A stretch of 64,000 nt of DNA from Acidobacteriaceae bacterium TAA 166. Its GTDB lineage: Bacteria > Acidobacteriota > Terriglobia > Terriglobales > Acidobacteriaceae. Positions 1 through 8,463 of this stretch are shown here, in pieces. The position numbers and the translations under genes were made by a program. The DNA is taken from NCBI GenBank assembly GCA_000421065.1, contig ATWD01000001.1:1976001-2040000 (forward strand), written 5' to 3'. Under the pieces are notes generated by a model that saw nothing but the letters and a program-made list of their open reading frames with translations, ran no database searches and had not been told where the DNA came from. Position 1 is the stretch's first letter. The number at the start of each line of letters is the position of its first letter.

Positions 1-461
1 CCGATACCGTTCACTAATAATCCGATGTTGCCAGCCAAGAGATCGCGGTGAAGATGGAATGTCCATAAGAGCCACGGCGGCTCTCCACTTCTTGTCATCG
101 CTCCCGTATGCGGATTGATTGAAACGGAAAACATCTCACCAGCTTTTGTTCTGAGGAATACTTTGGTTAACGGCTCTGATGATGTTGACAAGGTGATTCC
201 GCTCACCTCATCTTTAGGAAAAATTTTCTGAACCGCCCGTAGCGTGGCTGCCACATTCGTTTCTGAGACGGCACCTTTGATTCGCCCTATAGGCGGTGTT
301 CGCAAGCTCGATATTCTAGCCAGATCGTGATCGAAAACCAAGATTGATCCCGAGGTTCCTATAAGCAACATATAGAGACCCAAAATGAGTCCCGTCCAGA
401 CATGGATCTGAAAGATAATCTTGCGAGTCCTAACTTGCTGCGGCTTATCAAAATAACTCAT
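1..461 (-). CDS. PepSY-associated membrane protein, partial (3' end outside window)
   Basis: Reading the minus strand from the ATG at 461 gives an open frame that runs off the left edge. The product starts MSYFDKPQQVRTRKIIFQIHV, followed by a membrane segment (roughly residues 19-40, WTGLILGLYMLLIGTSGSI) and a FDHDLARI stretch. This is the typical start of PepSY_TM proteins, which are inner-membrane proteins often linked to siderophore or iron reduction. A GAGAGAT ribosome-binding site precedes the start. It lies 68 bp downstream of the TonB-dependent receptor gene on the same strand, so it is probably the last gene seen of the sigma/anti-sigma/receptor operon. The family call comes from the N-terminal pattern only; about 153 residues are visible. 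Confidence 0.7.
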   Translation of the reverse strand, partial: MSYFDKPQQVRTRKIIFQIHVWTGLILGLYMLLIGTSGSILVFDHDLARISSLRTPPIGRIKGAVSETNVAATLRAVQKIFPKDEVSGITLSTSSEPLTKVFLRTKAGEMFSVSINPHTGAMTRSGEPPWLLWTFHLHRDLLAGNIGLLVNGI

Positions 462-529
462 TTTCTAATCTCTCTCAGTCCCTCTGTTCCGTGCTTATCC
501 TGCTCGGAACAGAGGCTGGGTACTGTCGC

Positions 530-3500
530 TCAAAAATGTAGTTTGAGAGCGAGTTGAAGTGAACGAGGCCCGCCGAGCTGATAGAGAGAATTCAAACCGC
601 CAAGTTGATTGTTCTCGGTATTGTGGGCATATCCGAACATTCCTTGTCCGTATGAGAGTTGGTTATAAATTGCACCCATGATTGCCTGATTGAAGATATT
701 GAATGCTTCAGCCCTGAATTGGATATTCCATCGTTCGAGGATAGGAAACGTGCGATTGATAGCTAGATCGGTTTGAGTGGCACAAAAGGCGCGTGCAGAA
801 TTACGTCCGGCATCTCCCTCAATTTCATTCCCTTGACTATCCTTAGCAATGCTAAAAGCGGAGAAATTGATAGATCTACCGCCCGGAGCCGCAGGGTCAT
901 AACTGTAAAGGGATTTTGTTCGATCGCGATTGGGATGAAGAGTCTGGGATGTTCCTGTGCTGGGAACTAATATGAGGTCTCCCAAGACATCCACCGGGAG
1001 GGCGGACCTTGAAGACACTCGGGCATCTAACGACCACCCGGCTAGCGACGAGACAAGAAGGCGAGATTTATAGATTCCAGGAATCTGGTAGTCGATCCCG
1101 AGTTGAAAATTATTTCGAATGTCATTATCGGAATCAGAGCGAAGCAGCGCATCATCCACAAGAAAATTGTTTGTTGCGTCATCGATAGAATGCGCCCAGG
1201 TATATGAGGCGAGTGCTTGCAATCCATGTGACATTTTTCTTTGGAATTGAATCTGGAGAGCATCGTAATCGGATGACGCCCCGTTTGTTGTCAGAACGAC
1301 ACTACCACCGCTTCCGAAATTAGGGTTGCTGGTTGGGGTATAGGACTGAGGTACGAGCAAATGCCGACCTGCTGACCCAATATAACTGAAGGTCACTGTT
1401 TGCATTGCCCCCAATGCTTGCTCCAGCGACGCGTTCCATTGCCATGTATAAGGGAGTTTGAGATTCGGATCAAATCCGTAAATCGGATTCTGATATGGCG
1501 CGTTCGCACTAGGTTTCGGAATCGAATCAATCTGCATTTGAGTCAATGGAAAGCTGGATTGCGAGAATGATGCGGTTGTAGTGAGTCCCTGTCCGGTATA
1601 TCCCTCTGAAGCATTCGATGTATTTCCCGTATCGTAAAAGATGCCCGCTCCCACACGCAGGACGGTTTCTTTACCCGGTTGCTGATGCAGTTGGTACGCC
1701 ATTCCGAAACGAGGCGCAAAATTTCCATACGTCGTATGCCATAAAGGCGTGTTCTGTGGAGTCAACGCCAAAGTAGTCATGTCGATGCTGGTGATGCCGT
1801 ATGGATTATTTCCGTTCGCGTCCTTTGGAGCAGGATTTAGCTCCCACCTCAGCCCAAGTGACAAACTAAGCCGTGGAATAACCTTCCATTCATCCTGTGC
1901 AAATGCGGAGAAGTTTGAGTAAACGGGAGCGACTTCGGCAGGTCCAAGAAAAGCATAGGCACTGGTCCGGTTTGCTGTGACTTGAGCCGCATTGAAATAA
2001 ACCGCCTGTTGTTGAACAGATGGACTTGAGCCATCGGTGAGAAGTCTACGGTAGTCGATGCCCCATCGTAGGTTGTGATGCCCCACCGCAGCATTCATGG
2101 TTTCGACGATGTTCAGTTGATGCTGTTTATTGACTAATGGGCTGACCTGTAATCCGGGATCAAATCCTCCATAAAGCAGGTAAAAACCAATGGCTCCTCC
2201 TTGAGAAAAACCGCCAATTGTATTTAAGTAATCTGAGGGCAGTGGTGTCGCACCTCCAAATTCATCTGTAGTAGAGCGGGTTGCGGCGTTATTCCAAGTG
2301 AAGTTAAACCGGAGATCGCTGGTAATACTACTTGTGAACGTATTAGTCATCCCCAGCGTCAGGTTTTTTGAATGGACGTTTTGAGTCGTAGGATTTGCCA
2401 TATCCGAGACGCCCGATGTGGAGCGGCTTAACGAACTGGAAGGAACATCAGCATATCGCCCGAAAATCTGGAACCTATCGCTGAAATGGTGATCTATACG
2501 GATACTGCTGCTATCCAGGGAACTTGGTGCTGTGTAGCCTGCCGTAAAGTTCGCCAGCCCTCCTCCTAAATCGGCTCCATTCGGCACGGGGAAAGCATTG
2601 AGGAAAGGTTGTAGCGCAGCAGGAGCATTTTGTCGAAGCTGCAAACTTGGTACTTGTGTCACCTCCGCAGCTTTGGGGTTTCGAAGGCGAAGCCCCTCAT
2701 AAGAAAAGAAGAAGAAGGTCCGGTCTTTTCCGTTGTAGACCCAAGGGATTCTGACGGGGCCGCCAAGCGTTCCGCCAAAATCATTCTGTCGCTCTGCTTG
2801 TCGTGGCGTTATCGGGAAGGTGTGCTTGTTAAAATAATTATTCGCATCGAGAGCATCGTTCCTAAAGTAGTCATAAGCGGAACCATGCCATTCATTTGTT
2901 CCCGAGCGGGTTTGAAACGTAAATTGTCCGCCCGGAGTACGACCATATTCAGCCGAATAAGTTGATGTCGTGGCGCGAAATTCCTGTAAAGCGTCAATCG
3001 AGACCAGGCTTTGGGTCGTACCCAGAGCGGTTTCTCCAGGTAGTGATCCAGAATATCCAGCACCTACTCCTTGGAAAATGCCTGTGTTTTGCACTCCCGT
3101 ATTGACACTAACTCCGTCTACTGTGAAGTAATTTTCTTCTGTACGCTGACCGTTCACAGTAAATTCGCCACCTTGACCAGCACCTGTTGAAGGAACTACA
3201 GATACTCCAGGCACCATCGTCAAGAGAGATTGAAAGCTGCGGCCATTCAGTGGAATATTCTCAACAAACTGCCGGTCGATAATTGTGCTGACACTGGCAT
3301 CCGTGGTGTTAATCTGCGCTCCGCTTCCATCGACCGTGACCGATTGGGATACGTCGCCCACTTGCAGGCGCACATCAAGCACGAGCGATTGGGCAGTTTC
3401 AACCGTAATCTTCGTTCGCTCGAAGCGTTTGAAGCCGCTCGCTTCGACAGCAAGCGCGTAAGTCCCAGGCTGCACAAAGGGCAACGAATAGAAACCTCCA

Positions 3501-3706
3501 TCATTCGTCTGTGTCGTCTGTGCCGTTCCTTTCGCCAGATCGGTAAAGGTGATTTGAGCTTTACGGACAACAGCGGAGGATGAATCAATGACTCGACCGC
3601 TGACAGACGCACTCTGAGCCAATGCGGGAATGTCAGAGAAAAGAAGCAGAGCAAAAACACAGAACAGGGGCAATAGAACAGATAAGGTACGGGACTTCAA
3701 AGACAT
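530..3706 (-). CDS. Oar-like TonB-dependent receptor
   Basis: The 1058-residue product is an outer-membrane beta-barrel transporter. Residues 1-31 form a signal peptide ending ALAQS. Residues about 34-115 are a carboxypeptidase-regulatory-like beta-sandwich (SGRVIDSSSAVV, then GGFYSLPFVQPGTYAL). A plug domain follows (IPLNGRSFQSLLTMVPG near residue 155), then a long barrel ending in the aromatic LALKLHF. This architecture is greatly expanded in Acidobacteriota, where it is thought to import sugars, peptides or metal complexes; the substrate cannot be read from the sequence. The upstream ECF sigma and anti-sigma genes suggest regulated expression. There is no obvious N-terminal signalling (STN) domain, so the receptor may be a target of the sigma factor rather than its sensor. 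Confidence 0.93.
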   Translation of the reverse strand: MSLKSRTLSVLLPLFCVFALLLFSDIPALAQSASVSGRVIDSSSAVVRKAQITFTDLAKGTAQTTQTNDGGFYSLPFVQPGTYALAVEASGFKRFERTKITVETAQSLVLDVRLQVGDVSQSVTVDGSGAQINTTDASVSTIIDRQFVENIPLNGRSFQSLLTMVPGVSVVPSTGAGQGGEFTVNGQRTEENYFTVDGVSVNTGVQNTGIFQGVGAGYSGSLPGETALGTTQSLVSIDALQEFRATTSTYSAEYGRTPGGQFTFQTRSGTNEWHGSAYDYFRNDALDANNYFNKHTFPITPRQAERQNDFGGTLGGPVRIPWVYNGKDRTFFFFSYEGLRLRNPKAAEVTQVPSLQLRQNAPAALQPFLNAFPVPNGADLGGGLANFTAGYTAPSSLDSSSIRIDHHFSDRFQIFGRYADVPSSSLSRSTSGVSDMANPTTQNVHSKNLTLGMTNTFTSSITSDLRFNFTWNNAATRSTTDEFGGATPLPSDYLNTIGGFSQGGAIGFYLLYGGFDPGLQVSPLVNKQHQLNIVETMNAAVGHHNLRWGIDYRRLLTDGSSPSVQQQAVYFNAAQVTANRTSAYAFLGPAEVAPVYSNFSAFAQDEWKVIPRLSLSLGLRWELNPAPKDANGNNPYGITSIDMTTLALTPQNTPLWHTTYGNFAPRFGMAYQLHQQPGKETVLRVGAGIFYDTGNTSNASEGYTGQGLTTTASFSQSSFPLTQMQIDSIPKPSANAPYQNPIYGFDPNLKLPYTWQWNASLEQALGAMQTVTFSYIGSAGRHLLVPQSYTPTSNPNFGSGGSVVLTTNGASSDYDALQIQFQRKMSHGLQALASYTWAHSIDDATNNFLVDDALLRSDSDNDIRNNFQLGIDYQIPGIYKSRLLVSSLAGWSLDARVSSRSALPVDVLGDLILVPSTGTSQTLHPNRDRTKSLYSYDPAAPGGRSINFSAFSIAKDSQGNEIEGDAGRNSARAFCATQTDLAINRTFPILERWNIQFRAEAFNIFNQAIMGAIYNQLSYGQGMFGYAHNTENNQLGGLNSLYQLGGPRSLQLALKLHF

Positions 3707-3856
3707 GAACGCGCCTTCCTCGTTGGTATCGATCTCGGAGGAACGGCATCGCTTCGCCAGAAGTGCCTGGGCGTGTGGGTCGTCTCACCCGCCGATTGTT
3801 CCTCTGCACAAAGAACAATCGGGAAAGACGGTTTTACCAAAATCTGTGGAAAACTT

Positions 3857-5362
3857 TTAGAGTGGCTGCTTTCCAAGTTTCCCAAAAGCAGCTTCGGCAG
3901 TCATCGTGCCGCCGCTGTCATCCGCGATAAATAGCCGATGGATAAGGAGATAGACCTCCATAGCCTGCTCATAACTCAGAGGGGACGGCTGTTTTGGAAG
4001 CGGCTGCTGGAAAGCGGCGTAAACAGGACTCAGGCGTTCGACCAGTAACCGCTGGTCGGCCAATAGCTTGATTTGAAGATCATCAGCCGCACTGCGAAGA
4101 GGAACGCCGTCATCCGAGGTTCGGTCGTGCGTTGCCAGCTTGAGCAGGGCGTCTCGTGCTTTCGCCTCGCCAAGTATTCGGCGCGTAATTGCGTCAAGGT
4201 CGTTCAGAAACTTCTGACGGGACTCGTCATTGTTCTTGAACAGATCATTCACTTGTTCATAGGCCAGAGGCGGAGCGCCGCTGTGTGCAGCTTGCCACGG
4301 AAGAGGAGACTGTGAAGCCTGTTGCTCGGCCGCAGTCACCACTGCCAGAGACACATTGGGAATGTTGGCAAGGGACTGCACGATGGATGCTTTGGCGTCT
4401 GGCGTTGGGGCAACGCCCCACACATGGATAGCGTCCGCCTGCCGATTGGTTGCAAGCAGGATATTGGTATCGGCTCCAATGCGATGCAGCGCCAATCGCA
4501 CCTCAGCCTCCGAGCGGTCCAGCGGTGAGAGCGACGGCTCAGTTACATCATGGCTCATTACCGGAGTATGAGCCATGATGGGAGCCGATGCTGTCTCGAC
4601 TGGAGGCGTATATGGAGTCTCTTCAATCTCTACCGATGAGTCCACGCCATCCGAGGTGAACTGCACTCTGGCCGCGACAGCCGCATAGTCAGTATTCCGC
4701 AACCGCAATGTCGCTTCATGGATCGGTCCGTCGTCGGTACGGGTGCTGACCTCCGTAAAGTCGGATGTCTTGTAGATGGCATCGTGTTTCCGAGGAAGCG
4801 ATGCGCGCCAATGCTCGAAACCCTTGGCAGAAAGGGCAGTGCTCCAGTTCCATCCGGCAGAGTGCAACTGTCGGTCGATGTCGCCGCAGATGGACGCTCC
4901 CGATGTTTCCGTCTGAATGACAGGCATATCGGGTTCGGCAAAAGCCACGTTGCAATTTTGACTTCCCGCTCCGATGCGTAAAACATGCGGGTGAAAGGCC
5001 GTTTCCGATTCTCGTGTGATCGCCCGATTCAGTAACGTCTCAGCTTGCGCCGAGGGTGTGAATTCGGTTGTGTAGAGCAGGACCGCGACGATCAATCCCG
5101 CCGCAACCGCGGCAGGCCAGCTATTCCGTATCCATCGAGAGCGATTCTTTTCACTCGTCAGGCGGACGTGCATGGAGCGCTCCGCCACAAGCGCATTTGC
5201 CCAGTCTCCCTCGCTGTAGAGGTCATCGAGCTTGTCCAGCTTCTCCCTGCACGATGCACAGGAGGCGATGTGCCGTTGCACTTCGCGCACCTGATCGGGT
5301 TCAAGTTCGCCCGTCTGCCATAACAGCAGAGTCTCAAATTCGGGATGGGTCTCCGATGACAT
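3857..5362 (-). CDS. Anti-sigma factor with N-terminal zinc-finger (ZAS) domain
   Basis: The 501-residue product begins with an anti-sigma zinc-binding domain: H31, C35 and C38 form the HxxxCxxC signature (HIASCASC). A single membrane helix follows (about residues 82-98, WPAAVAAGLIVAVLLYT), with a large periplasmic part of about 400 residues of unknown fold. It should bind and hold inactive the ECF sigma factor encoded 20 bp upstream, releasing it on an envelope signal. The gene starts just after the sigma gene stop, so the two are co-transcribed and probably translated together. The long C-terminal sensor part is unusual for the family and may be lineage-specific. Confidence 0.85.
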   Translation of the reverse strand: MSSETHPEFETLLLWQTGELEPDQVREVQRHIASCASCREKLDKLDDLYSEGDWANALVAERSMHVRLTSEKNRSRWIRNSWPAAVAAGLIVAVLLYTTEFTPSAQAETLLNRAITRESETAFHPHVLRIGAGSQNCNVAFAEPDMPVIQTETSGASICGDIDRQLHSAGWNWSTALSAKGFEHWRASLPRKHDAIYKTSDFTEVSTRTDDGPIHEATLRLRNTDYAAVAARVQFTSDGVDSSVEIEETPYTPPVETASAPIMAHTPVMSHDVTEPSLSPLDRSEAEVRLALHRIGADTNILLATNRQADAIHVWGVAPTPDAKASIVQSLANIPNVSLAVVTAAEQQASQSPLPWQAAHSGAPPLAYEQVNDLFKNNDESRQKFLNDLDAITRRILGEAKARDALLKLATHDRTSDDGVPLRSAADDLQIKLLADQRLLVERLSPVYAAFQQPLPKQPSPLSYEQAMEVYLLIHRLFIADDSGGTMTAEAAFGKLGKQPL

Positions 5363-5382
5363 GCTGACACCAGTGTAGGATG

Positions 5383-5994
5383 TCAGGCGTTTTCGAGTAT
5401 GCCTTGCATCTTCTGCAACGCGGAGCTGGTGGTGTAGATGGCCGATCTCAAGGGAACATTTATGGCTTCGCCGATCTCACGAAAGGTTCTGCCCTGGCAG
5501 CGCAGGAGAACACACTGTTGCTCAGTCGCGTTCAGTTGGGAAAGCGCCAGATAAAACCGTCCCCATCTTTCCCGATCCTGAATCCTGATGTCCGCTCCGG
5601 GCAAACCATCTCCGATGGTTTCCTCCCATCGCCTCCACAGTGCCGAAGGAGCAAGGACCTCTCGTTTCTCTTTCTTTTGGCGGTTGAATGCCATGTTCTT
5701 CGCGCATACCAGCAGCCAGCGAAAGAGATGATCGGAGAGCCGCTTACGCTCAGGAGTTTTCAAAGCATTCAGAAAAACTTCCTGCGTGATGTCTTCCGCT
5801 TCCACTAAATCAACCCCATAGTGGATGAGGAAACGAATCATCTCGCGGCGGCGCAGAGCATAGGTCGTCTCCAACTCAAGCAGGCTCGCGTCGGAAGCCT
5901 CTGTGATACCTTCAGCCTCTACAGAAACGACGGCCCCATCCTGGACACAGGCAACGGAAGCGGTCGTTCGCCAGGAGAGAATGTCGCCAGCCAT
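5383..5994 (-). CDS. ECF-family RNA polymerase sigma factor
   Basis: The 203-residue protein has the two helical regions of sigma-70 family ECF factors. Region 2 contains EAEDITQEVFLNAL, and the C-terminal region 4 helix-turn-helix contains LNATEQQCVLLRCQGRTF followed by REIGEAINVPLRS. It is the first gene of the sigma/anti-sigma/TonB receptor/PepSY run on the minus strand. The first 30-35 residues before the conserved domain are not conserved in such proteins, so a shorter start is possible. It probably directs transcription of this operon; no promoter sequence could be assigned with confidence. Confidence 0.88.
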   Translation of the reverse strand: MAGDILSWRTTASVACVQDGAVVSVEAEGITEASDASLLELETTYALRRREMIRFLIHYGVDLVEAEDITQEVFLNALKTPERKRLSDHLFRWLLVCAKNMAFNRQKKEKREVLAPSALWRRWEETIGDGLPGADIRIQDRERWGRFYLALSQLNATEQQCVLLRCQGRTFREIGEAINVPLRSAIYTTSSALQKMQGILENA

Positions 5995-6286
5995 GCCCGA
6001 TGCCTTTCTTGCTTCTATGGCTGCCGAATCTTATACTCACAAATCAGTCGCTCAGCCTTCGGGTTGTCGATCTCCGGGTCCTCGTCGGCGCTTCGCCAAA
6101 AGACAGCCACGAGGGCCTGCTCAAGACCCTAATCCCTTTTACAGTCAATAAACTTAAATTACGACATCTTCGGTCCTATATCAACCGCCTGCTGAAGCTG
6201 AAGGATTTACACCCCAAGAGCAATCTGAGCATCCAGCTTGTATTGATTGGCGTTTACGGGCTGGAGATGCTGCTCTCCGATCCTTC
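5995..6286. other. Intergenic region, divergent between sigma factor and toxin gene
   Basis: About 290 bp between the divergently read sigma gene and the toxin gene. Open frames here are short and have no recognisable motif. One plus-strand stretch (about 6160-6300) reads as a helix-like peptide (LRSYINRLLKLKDLHPKS), possibly a worn gene remnant, but there is no support for a gene. Promoters for both flanking operons must lie here. Confidence 0.4.
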
Positions 6287-6336
6287 TATATGCCCTTTAC
6301 AGCATTATGCTCAATAAGGCATATAATTGTTATATG
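6287..6336 (+). promoter_or_regulatory. Nested palindromes over the higB-like start (probable autoregulatory operator)
   Basis: Two inverted repeats are seen. TATATGCC (6287-6294) pairs with GGCATATA (6318-6325), and a perfect palindrome CATATAA-TTG-TTATATG covers 6320-6336. The second includes the ATG of the toxin gene (6334-6336). Type II toxin-antitoxin operons are usually repressed by the antitoxin at such sites; placing one over the start codon would also affect translation initiation. Confidence 0.55.
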
Positions 6337-6681
6337 AGTTGGAATGCCTACTTTCATCCGAAGTTTAAGGCGGAGTTCGATGAACTTTCGGTGAAGGTGC
6401 AGGATGAGTTGCTTGCGATGCTCACTCCTCTCAGACACTATGGTCCGGCTCTTGGACGCCCGGAAGTGGATACGCTCAAGGATTCAAAGCACGCCAACAT
6501 GAAGGAACTGCGGTTCAAAGCGGATGGTGGCGTTTGGCGCGTGGCCTTTGCCTTCGATCCTGAGCGGGATGCCATCCTGCTTGTGGCCGGAGACAAATCA
6601 GGTGGAAGCGAAAAGACATTCTATCGTCGGCTGATTGAAAAGGCCGACAGACGATACAGGGAACATCTCGACAGTCTGTAG
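6334..6681 (+). CDS. HigB/RelE-like toxin (phage Gp49-like, DUF891)
   Basis: The 115-residue product resembles the phage Gp49-like branch of RelE/HigB ribosome-dependent mRNA interferases. It has an N-terminal YFHPKFKAEFDELS helix, the typical PLRHYGPALGRPEVDTLKDS segment, a KELRFKADGGVWRVAFAFD beta core and the C-terminal GGSEKTFYRRLIEKADRRY helix. The ATG at 6334 was chosen because upstream in-frame codons are unlike the family and the operator palindrome ends here. No strong Shine-Dalgarno is seen. The antitoxin gene starts 23 bp downstream, giving the toxin-first order of HigBA systems. Confidence 0.85.
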   Translation: MSWNAYFHPKFKAEFDELSVKVQDELLAMLTPLRHYGPALGRPEVDTLKDSKHANMKELRFKADGGVWRVAFAFDPERDAILLVAGDKSGGSEKTFYRRLIEKADRRYREHLDSL

Positions 6682-6704
6682 TCAAGGGAGAAGGGAGGAT
6701 AGCG

Positions 6705-7121
6705 ATGCGTGGATTGGTGAATGTGGATGAGGTGATTGCTTCGTTGCCGAAGAGCCGTCAGAAGTCCATTGCGGCTCGCGGCACTGAATTACTTGAAAAG
6801 ATCGAGCAGCGAATGACTTTGGCTGAGTTGCGGAAAGGGCGCAAGATTAGCCAGGCAAAGATGGCTGAAGCTCTTGGAATTGGACAGATGCAGATTTCGC
6901 GGCTGGAGCAGCGAAAGGACCCGCGTCTGTCCACGATGCAGCGCACCGTTGCCGCAATGGGCGGCCATCTGACTATGATTGCCACGTTCCCGGACCAGGA
7001 GCCGATCATTCTTGTCACGTCAAAGACCTCGGGGAAGAAATCACAGGCCATGCGCAAACCAGGCAGAGCCGGTGCAACGGAATCGGGATGTGGCAGAGAT
7101 ACGGCTCGCGCAAGGGGCTAA
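6705..7121 (+). CDS. HigA-like XRE-family antitoxin
   Basis: The 138-residue protein contains an XRE helix-turn-helix at about residues 36-90: MTLAELRKGRKISQAKMAEA followed by LGIGQMQISRLEQRKD. This is the usual partner of Gp49-like toxins and should bind both toxin and operator. The N-terminal DEVIASLPKSRQKSIAARG helix is typical of this group. A strong GGGAGG site lies 7 bp before the ATG. The last 30 residues (basic and glycine-rich) look unconserved, so the original stop may have drifted. Confidence 0.85.
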   Translation: MRGLVNVDEVIASLPKSRQKSIAARGTELLEKIEQRMTLAELRKGRKISQAKMAEALGIGQMQISRLEQRKDPRLSTMQRTVAAMGGHLTMIATFPDQEPIILVTSKTSGKKSQAMRKPGRAGATESGCGRDTARARG

Positions 7122-7485
7122 CAGGGCATAGCTAACTGGGGACATCATTTATGCACAGGGACAGAAACGAGGTTTACAGATAAGTAGTCCCACAACGAGG
7201 CTGCGACGCCGGAAGTAACGATAAACGCTCAGTTGTGCCGGCTAGCTTCCGAGAAACCAATTTATAAAGACTGATATCGAGTTGTTTTTGGCATACGCTA
7301 ACCACAGATTCTCGCTTTCTCACTCTGTTGAAGCAACAACCTCATCTGAACTGCCGTTGGATATCAGCAAAACAGCGTCTCAAATACAAATAGGCTGAGT
7401 CCGAGCTACACGGATCAGTGATGGAAGATCCAGCATATAATGCTTGCACCGGCAACATCTATCTTTCTCAGATCATTGGAGTTCC
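7122..7485. other. Intergenic region before the unknown three-gene operon
   Basis: About 360 bp without a supported gene. Short ATG-led frames are 10-20 codons. It should hold the promoter of the operon starting at 7486; no clear -35/-10 pair or palindrome was found. Confidence 0.4.
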
Positions 7486-8463
7486 ATGGCCGAAACTGCA
7501 AACATCGCCAAACTAGCCGAGCTGCTGGCGAATAAAGTGTTTCCTGTCTTTGGTTGGAAGATGACTGGCAGCACGAACCAGAACTGGCCATGCGAGAAAC
7601 AAACTGAACACCAGCGGCAAACCCATCCAAGCGATGTCGTGTTCTTTTACGACGAACCATATTCGTTGCACCGTACATATGTGAACTGCGACCTCAAGAG
7701 CTACGCAAAGGGGAGCATCACCACCGGCGCGGTTTTATCTGCCATGGAAAGCCTTGCTTCATCACTGGCCTGCGCGGAAATCAGCGGAACCTGGAGCGAG
7801 ATGTATCTCGACAAGGACGTCAACGCTTCCATAGTTGGCCTGCTTTTTGTCTACAACCACGATGGAGAATATGACAAGAATTTCGACAGCGTGCTCTCAT
7901 CTCTGAAACATGAAAAGATCAAGGTTCCTAAAGGTTCACGCATCGTGATTCTTGGACCGCGACAAATTCAGTGGCTCGACAATGTTCGCCACGAGATTGT
8001 CTACATGAGGGGCGAGAAGCAACTGCCGGACGAAGGTTCATGTAGATTTCATTATCCGGAACTTGTTCGCAGGAAGAACGTTCAGCGTGTACAGGCTCGG
8101 GCTGCCACGCTTGAAATGCTCACTGGACCATGGATTACCTTGGAGTACGGTCAGCGTGGCACAGCCCAATTTGGATATGTCATCTTTTATCGGCGACGTG
8201 GAGAGTCGATCGAGGAGTTCCTCTATGTATTGGATTATCTAATGCACTATCAAATGGTCGATGAGGGCATAGCCATTAAGTTGCGCTTACTGGATCCCGA
8301 CCCAAATGCGCCTGCTCATTTTAAGCGAGCTATCAATGAGTACGTAGATGCTTACGATGGAGGAGAGGCAATGGCCGCGCTACTCAATAAAATTGAATAT
8401 AGCTCTATTACAAACATCGTGAGCCAGTTTTCACAGATCGAAGTGGGTATGTTCCATGGCTAA
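7486..8463 (+). CDS. Unknown protein with PD-(D/E)xK nuclease-like motif, first gene of an overlapping operon
   Basis: A 325-residue protein that I cannot assign to a named family. Near the N-terminus it has the pattern expected of a PD-(D/E)xK nuclease core: an alpha helix (AELLANKVFPVFGW), then D50 in HPSDVVFFYDEP, and D69-L-K71 in TYVNCDLKSYAK. The remainder is mixed alpha/beta. The GGAG at 4 bp before the ATG at 7486 supports this start over an upstream ATG at 7444. Its last codons overlap the next gene by 8 bp. Surrounded by toxin-antitoxin and AbiE genes, it is probably the effector of a defence system; this is inference. Confidence 0.6.
   Translation: MAETANIAKLAELLANKVFPVFGWKMTGSTNQNWPCEKQTEHQRQTHPSDVVFFYDEPYSLHRTYVNCDLKSYAKGSITTGAVLSAMESLASSLACAEISGTWSEMYLDKDVNASIVGLLFVYNHDGEYDKNFDSVLSSLKHEKIKVPKGSRIVILGPRQIQWLDNVRHEIVYMRGEKQLPDEGSCRFHYPELVRRKNVQRVQARAATLEMLTGPWITLEYGQRGTAQFGYVIFYRRRGESIEEFLYVLDYLMHYQMVDEGIAIKLRLLDPDPNAPAHFKRAINEYVDAYDGGEAMAALLNKIEYSSITNIVSQFSQIEVGMFHG

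Noticed and set aside
6000..6317. Plus-strand 105-codon frame upstream of the HigB-like gene
   Set aside because: Composition is shadow-like in the first half, it overlaps the sigma gene promoter region and no motif was found. The second half could be a remnant but is not supported as a gene.
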